A stretch of 63,377 nt of DNA from JAJXYN01 sp964532735 (GTDB lineage Bacteria; Patescibacteriota; Patescibacteriia; JAGPKW01), in assembly GCA_964532735.1 (NCBI GenBank), contig CAZHKK010000001.1, forward strand, positions 1-63,377, read 5' to 3'. The notes under the pieces were generated by a model. The model was given only the letters and a program-made list of their open reading frames with translations. It searched no databases and was not told the origin of the DNA. A program made the position numbers and the translations under genes. Shown in pieces: positions 45,901-52,689 of this stretch; the stretch's first letter is position 1; every line of letters starts with the position of its first letter.

Positions 45901-48900
45901 CCTGTAAGTTTTTACCAGTTCCAGAAGACTTAACACCAGTTTTAATAGTAACCTGATACCAAGTATCAGAATCAAAGTTTTTAGATGATCTAAAAGCAAT
46001 TATTTTATTATTAATACTAGAAACGATACCAGAAACAGAAGAATTACAACCTATACCATCCCCAGAACATTTAACAACCTCAATATTGCCAGGAAAAGAA
46101 CCTGTATCCATTGATATATTAAACCTAGCTTTTACTATTTCATTAGTACAAGAATTTAAAGTGTTATTATAAGGAGAAGGACTTCTATGATCTTCTTCAC
46201 AACTAGGGTAATCAACAATCAAAGGAAATCCAGTATCTCTTACTATAACATTAGAATAATCATTTATTAATGTATTTTTATAATTAGCAAATACTTTTGT
46301 TCCTGGAGTTTGCATTTTTCCTAAAGCAACAACACTGCCAACACTTGTAATCTTATTTACATTAGAAGAATAAATAAAAACTTTTGTTAGATCTTCCGAA
46401 TTCCATTTATAATAAGCATCTGGAGAATATAAAACTGCACACTTATCTATAGATGATGAAGGATTAGCAAACAAAGAAGCAGTTAAACCAAGATCAACAG
46501 TTTCTTCATCTGGCTGAACATTTAAAGTATCAATCTTACACTCACCTTCTGGTCTTGTTTTAAATGTCCAAGAAAAAGGTGTCTGTAAATTTTTATTAGA
46601 ACCAGCAGATTTAACACCTGTTTTAATAATAACCTTATACCAAGTATTAGGGATAAGATTTGTATTTGGCCTAAAAGCAATAATATTATTACCTATATTT
46701 GAAACTAAACCTGAAATATTTGTATCACATTCTAAATCATTCCCTGCACATCTAAAAACATTTATATTACCAGAAAAAGAACTAATATTCATCGGAATAT
46801 TAAATCTAGCATTAATTATTTCATTAGTGCATGCACCTTCAGAATTAGAATAAGGAGAAGGACTTCTATAAACACCTTCACAGCCAATAGAATCAATAAC
46901 TCTTGGAAAGTCAGAATTTAAATCTGATTTTAAAACATTAAAATAAACTGGATTACTTTCTTTATTATTAGCAGTAACAGAAACATAACCATCAACAGCA
47001 TCTTCTGGAACTGTTAATCTTATAGCTGTATCCTTCCAACTAATAACTCCATTTGTTTTATTTTTAAGCATTTTTACTCCAGTAAAATCAACGCTTGCAT
47101 CTGGATCTCTTGTATCTGAATCATCTCCAAATCTTATTCCGTCAAGAACAACAGAAGCTCCTTTTGATTCTTGATCAGGTATAATTCCACAAAGACCAGG
47201 ACCAGGAACACCATCTATTATTTGATATACTAAATAATTACTAAAATGATTTTCAGATTCAATAACAACTGCATAATATCCTTTATCTAAATTAGGAGTT
47301 TCTATTATTATTTCATTATTTTTCCATGTATCAACATTTTTACAAGCAGCAGGAGCAAAAACCTCTGTAACGGTTCCCAAGGTTTGCGTGTTAGCACTTA
47401 TAAAATAAACCTTTCCGACATCATTTCCAAAATTTTTACCAGATATACGAATAAACTCTCCAGCAGGTCCTTTATCTGGTTGTAATTTAGATAAATAAGG
47501 GCTCAACACATCAAATTCGTCTTTATAAGTTGCTTTTACAGAATCAGTAAGCTCAACTTTTAATTGTCCAGAAACTGAAGCAAAAGGAACTCTTACGTTT
47601 ATTTCTCTATTATTCCAAGAAGAATAACAAGTTTCCTCATCATTAACACTAGTAGGGACAATAGGGTCTGCATTTGTACAATTATCATCAGCAAGCATTC
47701 CAGCTATTGAAACATCTCCAAAAATTCCAAAATAATCGCCGGTAATTTTAAATAAATCATTATAATAACCAGATATCGGAACAACATTACTAATAACAGG
47801 CTCACAATCTTCAGTTTTCCCAGTTTTAAAAATTATAAAATAATCATCATCTGGAGTTCCATCAATTTTAGAATTTTTATTACCATCAAGAGGCTTTCCA
47901 CAATTATTAGCAATACCATCATTAGGATTCAAGGTAGGATTATTATTACTAGATTTTAAAATAACCTTATAAATAGTATCCTCCTTCATTGAATTTTTTA
48001 AAGAAATAGAAACCCCAGTAAAATCAGTTTTCGGTGTAATAGAAGATATAATCAATTCTGAAGAATCCTTACAAATAGCACTATCAAAATCAGATCCAGT
48101 GCATTCTTGAATTTTTATATTAGAAGCATTAAAAGATGTTGGATCCATTTCTGCTATATTTGCAGGATCACTTCCCTCTTGAAATTCAACTTGTATAACA
48201 GCTTTTCTACAAACACCAGTATCCTTATTTTCTGGATAACTTCTTTTAACTTGTGGCATATAATCATCTAGTTCTGAAGTCTTAAACCAAATAGTTTTAG
48301 CCCTTTCAAGCAATTCCCCATTCATACTTTTTACGCCATTTGGACCATTTGATATAGTAACTCTATAAACTTTAAATTTATCAAAATCATTATTGTTATG
48401 ATAAAAAGAGACCGATCTATTATTAACAAAATATTTATCTTTTATGCTATTAAAAAATATATTATTATCTTCATCTTTTATTGTAAAACTAGATTCATTA
48501 ACAGTAGTATCTAAAACATCTCTATTAAACAAAGCAGAAACCCTAGCACATGTTTTAATATTTTGCATTTCATTTCTTGGATAAGTAGAAACAACATTAA
48601 AACCAGTTCCAAAACCACCAATATTTCCAGAACTATCCCCAGTATTTACCTCTCCATAAACACTTCCTCCAAAAATTCCAGTAATTTTTCCAATAATAAA
48701 GCTAACTATTGCATAAGAAGAAATTATTATAAGCATACCAACCAATCCGCTAGCTATAAGCTTCTTAGCTTTTTGTATTTTAACAGGGTCCCCCTTTGAA
48801 AACATCCATAAAACACCAGCATAAACAAGAATTATTAAAGCAAAAATACCAAAAAGACTTATTATAACTTTCAGTATAGAACCAATAATAGCTGTTATTT

Positions 48901-49051
48901 TATGTTCTGTATTATAACCAGCATTTATAGCCAAGCTTTCAAGCATTTCTCCACCAAAATCAGTAGCAGCAAAAGTAATATTTGGAAGAACAAAAACAGC
49001 AAGTAGTAAAAAAACTACCGGCAAAATTAAATATATTTTAAACCTTTTCAT
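39974..49051 (-). CDS. Giant modular surface protein with an N-terminal pilin-like membrane hairpin, 3025 aa
   Basis: Signal peptide 1-28 (NITFA/A) and then a two-helix hairpin (about 54-84 and 98-122, loop SKGDPVKIQKAKKL) homologous to the small pilin-like protein at 27417-27824. The rest is extracytoplasmic: two SbsA/Big_5-type Ig domains (about 150-410), three IPT/TIG domains (about 415-705), and six further Big_5-type repeats starting near 730, 954, 1180, 1450, 1800 and 2234, each opening with a Cys and SPSPY or NPSPF. The last three are separated by small Cys modules (SGLCCSAENKCTN) and CGNG..EDCD repeats. One W-C repeat shared with the 2327-aa protein lies near 2530. A LamG/concanavalin-like domain (about 2640-2830) and a unique C-terminus end it. 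Probably an anchored adhesin or appendage (inference). Confidence 0.85.
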   Translation of the reverse strand: MKRFKIYLILPVVFLLLAVFVLPNITFAATDFGGEMLESLAINAGYNTEHKITAIIGSILKVIISLFGIFALIILVYAGVLWMFSKGDPVKIQKAKKLIASGLVGMLIIISSYAIVSFIIGKITGIFGGSVYGEVNTGDSSGNIGGFGTGFNVVSTYPRNEMQNIKTCARVSALFNRDVLDTTVNESSFTIKDEDNNIFFNSIKDKYFVNNRSVSFYHNNNDFDKFKVYRVTISNGPNGVKSMNGELLERAKTIWFKTSELDDYMPQVKRSYPENKDTGVCRKAVIQVEFQEGSDPANIAEMDPTSFNASNIKIQECTGSDFDSAICKDSSELIISSITPKTDFTGVSISLKNSMKEDTIYKVILKSSNNNPTLNPNDGIANNCGKPLDGNKNSKIDGTPDDDYFIIFKTGKTEDCEPVISNVVPISGYYNDLFKITGDYFGIFGDVSIAGMLADDNCTNADPIVPTSVNDEETCYSSWNNREINVRVPFASVSGQLKVELTDSVKATYKDEFDVLSPYLSKLQPDKGPAGEFIRISGKNFGNDVGKVYFISANTQTLGTVTEVFAPAACKNVDTWKNNEIIIETPNLDKGYYAVVIESENHFSNYLVYQIIDGVPGPGLCGIIPDQESKGASVVLDGIRFGDDSDTRDPDASVDFTGVKMLKNKTNGVISWKDTAIRLTVPEDAVDGYVSVTANNKESNPVYFNVLKSDLNSDFPRVIDSIGCEGVYRSPSPYSNSEGACTNEIINARFNIPMNISSFSGNINVFRCAGNDLECDTNISGLVSNIGNNIIAFRPNTNLIPNTWYKVIIKTGVKSAGSNKNLQTPFSWTFKTRPEGECKIDTLNVQPDEETVDLGLTASLFANPSSSIDKCAVLYSPDAYYKWNSEDLTKVFIYSSNVNKITSVGSVVALGKMQTPGTKVFANYKNTLINDYSNVIVRDTGFPLIVDYPSCEEDHRSPSPYNNTLNSCTNEIVKARFNISMDTGSFPGNIEVVKCSGDGIGCNSSVSGIVSSINNKIIAFRSSKNFDSDTWYQVTIKTGVKSSGTGKNLQAPFSWTFKTRPEGECEIDLLNVEPSTRVISINTTGDLNAGASSSFDPCATLYSPDAYYNWSSTNLSKVTIKSTYVNKDLGTGEAVVFGKSETPGTFVEAQYKNTDIKDSSNVIVFDSGFPEIIDSDNCEGVLRSPSPYRGSIEACTNMLPEVVFNVDMNISSFVGNFEIKQCIDENIGCDVVVDGVAINLGYRRMLFKPSKNLNANTWYQATIKTGVKSISGKNLRDSYVWSFRTRTQGECKVNLINVDPESATMQVNSNLSLYSTTSSTDDVCAFIYDESAQYTWTSNDINTVTIKSTSIEPVTKAGNAIVFGRSSTPINIPTQVEARYKKTNIRDHSDVTVSNNGIGAPCDHSLMCASGLCCSAENKCTNIYSTCIPRVPEISSCSAEDPINYSDYVLTNPSPFKNKTEVCKNALINLMFDIDMLVDGSVNSINNINNIKISECSGNFDSNTCGQPYSPTKIKTIGSRTIEFIPNDGFESKLYKVTVGNNVRMNFYNVNNSLGNEYSWMFSVGENCKIDRIDGNPGFLETQFPYKQNNQLNSVLGSSQGKCLSLIAPKGSIFNWHTADNTKVSLCLDNTFSSCNNSDIATEIANIQAKSSTYIESNLVDVSIILPNNEGVFYSRDNNPKTSLVKVSTCDDGYQNWNETSIDNGGVCSDGISVCGNGVKENNEDCDNGINNGNDGICHTNCKLVGGIGDVCVYSTDCLSGLCCGGDNKCTNLFNTCPPRVNENASCSAENSFLTNVLTNPSPFKNKDNACPNSNIVVSLDLEMITEDFNPASLNNIDNIKFENCGLTGTPCSVVDLSDFTIQISNKKNIKIETKGLLKNNYYRVTLNKNMKSKWGVNMLTDYVWGFKTRENDCSIDYVSVNPIKYNLHNRYNPNYDLNTVAGSNDGKCMDIIPPVGSTYFWMTQDVSKVGLCSNNTYQDCNISSIGTGITSMISIKGKDFVKDNLVDSSLTLPDGRSFFSKNNTPPSSFISVGNCSDGVRNGNETGIDIGGACNVYCGNNLCEIVYGENIVNCPQDCAGNCNNNNKKEDYVNNVLFNEQCDGTDLDGLSCSNFRDINNNYFQSGNLKCSSSCNYFTSGCYTCGNGIKEDVEQCDDGINNGAVNSNCTNNCKIKGIGECNDDYTGCGDGLCCNLDKKCTNVFSTCPPSIPKQSSCEAEDPSNLNLRGVQITNPSPFENKNSVCANSRIVVAFNIKMKNDESTYAINNLNNFEVIKCNNDSCDNGVSVKHLGDITTSDKEIVWTIDESKNGSKFLDFNTTYKITISKGVQTYWNYPLDNEYSWIFKTGNKDCSIDSVQATPSAKTLFTLNNVFRYSILRSNALSNEGKCLSIIPPIGTIYNWKTENVSMVSVCDNNSDLNCSLSSKMVESVKIKGVSSSEGEDVLVDVTITLPDSRNLTSAPNTSKIMVVDSICGDGYIESNEECDNGSNNGKNEDICSDGLDGYPACTIKPKIDGFCGNAIMPSVFMPIDNLCNKGIPSKVQSSDSNGSGPWSWDCIGSAGGSTMKCLSSVDTCGNGELDLMEMCDVGNQGRNIPGKIDSISNICGKIFGEDNYIQISGNPICLPGCVVDVSKACVSTYKFDKACTSDASKVVTLNNSFNSGDLSLFSKINGLGDWKINNGVLNYSQDNNQSTLIYGVKVDADNYTVKGSFKAKNRNNNILSLILNKSKDGNSYYKIEIKNNSVILYNGLARLDYNNSYNFIDDKWYDFTIIYRTSTSNPNGAQIIFDVSKDGKKSSDAASKGFVNLFRSDIGSKIGRGYFGISTDSSENYFDNLYVEYNDDLYEYNNMAYNFGFYYCKAGRSILSTRNDKINTNDDYCQGGLKCIDRSCSSSCEEKGGFSGVYVINNRESAKAFVDSNGKPVMVMRVWNVPRMYENGQKGPFINFSEWLTRMKIGGVYDFVKRSSFPYDYMIYNQGNSYYFWAPNINSEGKGFINVYVLTYQEGGDRALFDEIINNVRFTTNLE

Positions 49052-49111
49052 ATAATATTTGTTATTTATTTCTTGTTATTTAATGCTTAACAATAAAACA
49101 TTGTCATATAA

Positions 49112-49120
49112 ATTATACCA
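49112..49120 (-). promoter_or_regulatory. Extended -10 promoter of the 3025-codon gene
   Basis: Reverse strand reads TGGTATAAT. The -35 position (49135-49140, GTGTTT) falls in the ybeY terminator arm. The leader is about 55 nt. Confidence 0.6.
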
Positions 49121-49131
49121 TTTTAAAAAAT

Positions 49132-49162
49132 ATAAAACACGTGGAAAACTCACGTGTTTTAT
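49132..49162 (-). terminator. Intrinsic terminator of ybeY
   Basis: Twelve-bp perfect arms (49132-49143 and 49151-49162) with a 7-nt loop. The core CACGTG and loop resemble the ftsZ terminator. Confidence 0.8.
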
Positions 49163-49165
49163 ATT

Positions 49166-49618
49166 TTATCTTGAATTAATACCTATTTTATTACATAAAT
49201 AATTTTGCCATCTCTCCATATGTCTCCATTCTTTTTCTGTTTTTTCGTCTTCAAATCCTATTAAATGCAAAATACCATGTAAACAAAGAAATAAAATTTC
49301 TTCTTTTATACTTTTTTTAAATTCTTTTGATTGTTTTTTAACAACATCATAGCAAATAATGATTTCACCTAAATCTTTTTCTAAAAAATATTTAAAATCC
49401 CACACATTTTTGATAAAAACAAAAGGGAAACTTAAAACATCTGTTTCTTTATCTTTTTTTCTATAACACAAATTCATATTATGAATTTCTTCTTTTGACA
49501 CAATAGCAAAAGATATATACTTATTTTTCAAATCTAAAATTTTCAAAATTTTCAAAATATTTTTTTTCAAATATACCAAATCAATATTTTTATTTGTATT
49601 ATTATTTATCTCTATCAT
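49166..49618 (-). CDS. ybeY: Endoribonuclease YbeY (rRNA maturation factor), altered zinc site
   Basis: Metal-dependent RNase for 16S rRNA 3' maturation and ribosome quality control. The 150-residue protein has the family segments CYRKKDKETDVLSFPF and LGEIIICYDVV, and the zinc motif region LCLHGILHLIGFEDEK. The family motif is HGxLHLxGYDH; here the third His position is Asp (GFED), so the metal site differs. The frame runs to a non-ATG codon at 49639, but the ATG at 49618 (MIEINNNTNKN) avoids overlap with the upstream gene. It follows the coiled-coil membrane protein gene by 4 bp. Confidence 0.88.
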   Translation of the reverse strand: MIEINNNTNKNIDLVYLKKNILKILKILDLKNKYISFAIVSKEEIHNMNLCYRKKDKETDVLSFPFVFIKNVWDFKYFLEKDLGEIIICYDVVKKQSKEFKKSIKEEILFLCLHGILHLIGFEDEKTEKEWRHMERWQNYLCNKIGINSR

Positions 49619-49622
49619 ATTA

Positions 49623-51641
49623 TTAAAAAATAGAAACACTATTTAAAATCATTAAAAACGTAGATATATAATTTATAGAATCTTTAGAATCAAATAAATA
49701 AGAAATCTTTAAAACACTATCATTACCAATATCCAAATAAGCAATATTACCAAAATTATTTATATAAAAATTATTTTTTACAACGTCAAAAAATTGATTA
49801 AATAAATAAAATTCAGATGATTTATCATAATAACTTACAAAATCAACAAATGACAAATTTCTATCTTTTTTCAAAATGTCAATAGAAATAAATTCTAAAG
49901 AATCCACATCTGGAGAAATTATTATAGATTCTTGTAAATTAAAAGGTTTTATAAATTTTATAGGATAATAAAAAGAAATACTATTCAAATTATATAAAGC
50001 AATCTTATTTGAATCAAATAATTTTAAATCTCTAGACTCATTAATATTTTTTTCTACAGGGTCATATAAATTTATAACTTCTTCCCCATCAACAAAACTA
50101 TCACCATCTGAATCTATAGTTTCTTTATTAATATTTTTAACATTATAAATATCCAATTCTTTCTTACTAAGATAAGAAGATTTATTATAAGCATCTATAT
50201 TATATTTAAAAAAATTAATAAATTTAGAAAAACCATATTCATACCAATAATTCAAATCTAAATTAAAATTTTTATACCCATTAATATTTTTTATTCCATC
50301 CGAACTAGACACACTATAATATTTAACAAGATTATTTTTAATATTAAAAACCAAAGAAGAATTTTCGCAAACAATTTTTTCAAACATTACCCATTGATTT
50401 TTTGTTTCGTCAAAATAATTTAAATATAAATCATTATCACAAGAAATATTATCAATAGTAACATTAACAACATTATTCAAATTAGAAACTTTTCCAAAAG
50501 AAAAAATACCTAAATTATAAGTAGAAACCCCAAATTGTTCTGAATTTAAAACATTAAAATTAATATTATCAATATCTCTTCTATCGTTAAACTTAACAAA
50601 ATAATTAACAATATTATTATTAAAATCTAATACTTCTTTTGAAAAAGAAGCTTTATCGTTTAATCTAATAGAATAGTCATCAATTATATTAGAATTATTT
50701 ATGTTATCAATATTGTTTTTATTATTTTTTAAATTAATAATTTTTGTCTGAAATAAAACAAAAATCACAAAAAAACAACCAATTACAACATATACAGAAA
50801 TAATAACCCTTTTCTTTTTGTTTTTATTCTTTTCTATATTAGATACTCTATCATCATCTACAAAATCAAGATTTATAGATTTTTTTTCAGATTTAGTAAT
50901 ATCAAGCTTAGCTTTTGCTAATGCTTCTTTTTTAGCATTTTCTAATTTTAATCTTTCTTCTTCTTTTAATTCTTTTTTTATCTTATCTTGCTCTTTTTTA
51001 TTTAATTTTTGTTCTAATTTTATTTTTCTTAATATTTCAAATCTTTCTTTAGATAAAGCCTTTTCCACTTCCTTATTTTTTTGAAAATCATTTGTTCCTA
51101 AATTTTTAGATCTTAAAATAGCAGCTCTTTTTTCAAGTTCTATTTTTAATAATTCTTTTTGCTCTTGTTTTAATTTTTTTCTCTCTTCTCTTGATTTTTG
51201 ATTTATTTCTCTAATTTTTCTATCTTTTTCAAGCTTTTTTCTTTTAATTAAATCTTGTTTTTCTTTTTGTTTTAATTTTTCTTGTAATAATTTTTCTCTT
51301 TTTTCAGATTTTTTTTTATTAATAAAATCAATCTCTTCTTGTTTTTTATTTTTCTCTTCTTGTTTTATTCTTTCTCTTTCTCTTTTTAATTCATATTTTT
51401 CTTTTGCCAATTGTTCTAATTCAGAAAGTCTTTTTAGTTTTTCTTCTTTTTCTTTTTTCTTTTTATCTATTAATTCTTTTTCTTTTTGCATTTGTTGTTC
51501 TTTTCTAACTCTAGATTGTTGATACTTAGAATTAAAAAATTCTTCTGGCATAAAACCAAAATCATTACCGGACTTCTCAAAATCTATTTTTTCTCCATCA
51601 TTAATAGTATAAAAATTTTTATCTTTTTCTTCTAGTGACAT
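49623..51641 (-). CDS. Membrane protein with long cytoplasmic coiled coil and extracytoplasmic calcium-binding site, 672 aa
   Basis: Not a family I can name. Residues 45-250 are a highly charged Lys/Glu/Arg coiled coil, one membrane helix lies at about 279-298 (RVIISVYVVIGCFFVIFVLF), and the remainder is outside. The outer part is Asn/Asp-rich and beta-like, with one thrombospondin-3/EF-type calcium loop (DSDGDSFVDGEEVINLYDP, about 510-530). The N-terminus has a short motif FGFMPEEFF that resembles FLPEDIF in the next gene. It is co-transcribed with the TSP3 protein (3 bp) and ybeY (4 bp). It could link a cytoplasmic filament to a surface structure (inference only). Confidence 0.75.
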   Translation of the reverse strand: MSLEEKDKNFYTINDGEKIDFEKSGNDFGFMPEEFFNSKYQQSRVRKEQQMQKEKELIDKKKKEKEEKLKRLSELEQLAKEKYELKRERERIKQEEKNKKQEEIDFINKKKSEKREKLLQEKLKQKEKQDLIKRKKLEKDRKIREINQKSREERKKLKQEQKELLKIELEKRAAILRSKNLGTNDFQKNKEVEKALSKERFEILRKIKLEQKLNKKEQDKIKKELKEEERLKLENAKKEALAKAKLDITKSEKKSINLDFVDDDRVSNIEKNKNKKKRVIISVYVVIGCFFVIFVLFQTKIINLKNNKNNIDNINNSNIIDDYSIRLNDKASFSKEVLDFNNNIVNYFVKFNDRRDIDNINFNVLNSEQFGVSTYNLGIFSFGKVSNLNNVVNVTIDNISCDNDLYLNYFDETKNQWVMFEKIVCENSSLVFNIKNNLVKYYSVSSSDGIKNINGYKNFNLDLNYWYEYGFSKFINFFKYNIDAYNKSSYLSKKELDIYNVKNINKETIDSDGDSFVDGEEVINLYDPVEKNINESRDLKLFDSNKIALYNLNSISFYYPIKFIKPFNLQESIIISPDVDSLEFISIDILKKDRNLSFVDFVSYYDKSSEFYLFNQFFDVVKNNFYINNFGNIAYLDIGNDSVLKISYLFDSKDSINYISTFLMILNSVSIF

Positions 51642-51644
51642 TAT

Positions 51645-52355
51645 TTATTGTTGATTAACTTTTAACAATTTTAAATCTTTTATAACCTTCTGCTCATTAA
51701 CAAACTTCAAATATTCATCAGAAATCTTATCAGAATCTATAGGGCTATATCCATTATTTATTTCATCCATATCCCTATATCCATCAGCATCAGTATCCGA
51801 ACTCAAAGGATTTGTTTTATATACAAACAATTCATCATAATCAGACAATCCATCACCATCAGTATCTTGATTTAAAGGATTTGTTTTATATAGTTTTATT
51901 TCATCTCCATCAGAAATCAAATCAAAATCTGTATCAAATAAAAACATATCAGTCCCAAATCTACTTTCTTCTATATCATACAAACCATCCATATCTGTAT
52001 CTTTTAAAATAGAATCCGTATTATCATTATTTACAACATTATTGTTTACAATATTTTCATTTTTTTGTTGAATTTCATTATTTTTTTTAAGATTATTCTT
52101 ATAAAAAATATCAACAATAACAAATATTATCATTATAAGAAAAACAAAAAGCAAAACTAATAAAAATAGTTTTTTGCTAGTTTTGCTTATATGTTTTTTA
52201 TCAAAATTTTTCCCTTTTTTTTGTTTTATATTAGCAGAATCATTCACATTTTCAAAAAAATTTACATCATTTTTTCTTATAACATGATTAGAAAAATCTG
52301 GTTCTATATCTGCAAATATATCTTCTGGTAAAAAATCTTTACCATTATCACCCAT
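51645..52355 (-). CDS. Single-pass membrane protein with thrombospondin type 3 calcium repeats, 236 aa
   Basis: Cytoplasmic N-terminus (1-60, with DFLPEDIFADIEPDF), one membrane helix (about 62-85), an Asn-rich spacer and then three or four TSP3-type calcium-binding repeats at 118-205 (KDTDMDGLYDIEE, DTDFDLISDGDE, DTDGDGLSDYDE, DTDADGYRDMDE). Such repeats form rigid calcium-loaded rods in surface proteins. The gene sits 3 bp before the coiled-coil protein gene, and the two share topology and an N-terminal motif, so they probably act together. It lies 11 bp after rpsU. Function unknown. Confidence 0.82.
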   Translation of the reverse strand: MGDNGKDFLPEDIFADIEPDFSNHVIRKNDVNFFENVNDSANIKQKKGKNFDKKHISKTSKKLFLLVLLFVFLIMIIFVIVDIFYKNNLKKNNEIQQKNENIVNNNVVNNDNTDSILKDTDMDGLYDIEESRFGTDMFLFDTDFDLISDGDEIKLYKTNPLNQDTDGDGLSDYDELFVYKTNPLSSDTDADGYRDMDEINNGYSPIDSDKISDEYLKFVNEQKVIKDLKLLKVNQQ

Positions 52356-52366
52356 AGAAAATATAA

Positions 52367-52600
52367 TTATCTTTTATTAGTATTTTCTGGCATTCTACCA
52401 ATTTTCTTTAAGTATTCTCTTTCAGATTTAAGTTCAGATCCTTTTAAAGCTCTCCTTTTTGCTTTTAATCTACTTATTGGTTTTTGGTAAAATCTATCTT
52501 CTTTAAGTCTAAGTAAAATTCTACTTTGTTGAATTCTTTTATTAAATCTTCTTAAAAGAGCATCAAATGATTCATTATCTTTTCTTTTTACTTCTATCAT
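52367..52600 (-). CDS. rpsU: 30S ribosomal protein S21
   Basis: Small basic ribosomal protein bound near the 16S 3' end. The 77 residues start MIEVKRKDNESFDALLRRFNK and contain the family pattern around RRALKGSELKSERE. Unlike most genes here, it is preceded by a purine-rich SD-like stretch (GGAAGGTAGGTGAT) a few bases before the ATG. It probably heads the operon that continues with the TSP3 protein, the coiled-coil protein and ybeY. Confidence 0.94.
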   Translation of the reverse strand: MIEVKRKDNESFDALLRRFNKRIQQSRILLRLKEDRFYQKPISRLKAKRRALKGSELKSEREYLKKIGRMPENTNKR

Positions 52601-52689
52601 AATATCACCTACCTTCCTAGTTTAATTAGGATTAATAATTAACTTAAAATAAGTATAGCAAATAAGCCAATAAAGTCAATCTATAATAC

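Noticed and set aside
39974..49051. Possibility that the 3025-codon frame is a chain of merged genes or an assembly artefact
   Set aside because: The frame is uninterrupted, has one signal peptide at the start and no internal signal peptide or SD, and the module order is coherent. Repeat collapse remains possible but fusion of separate genes is unlikely.
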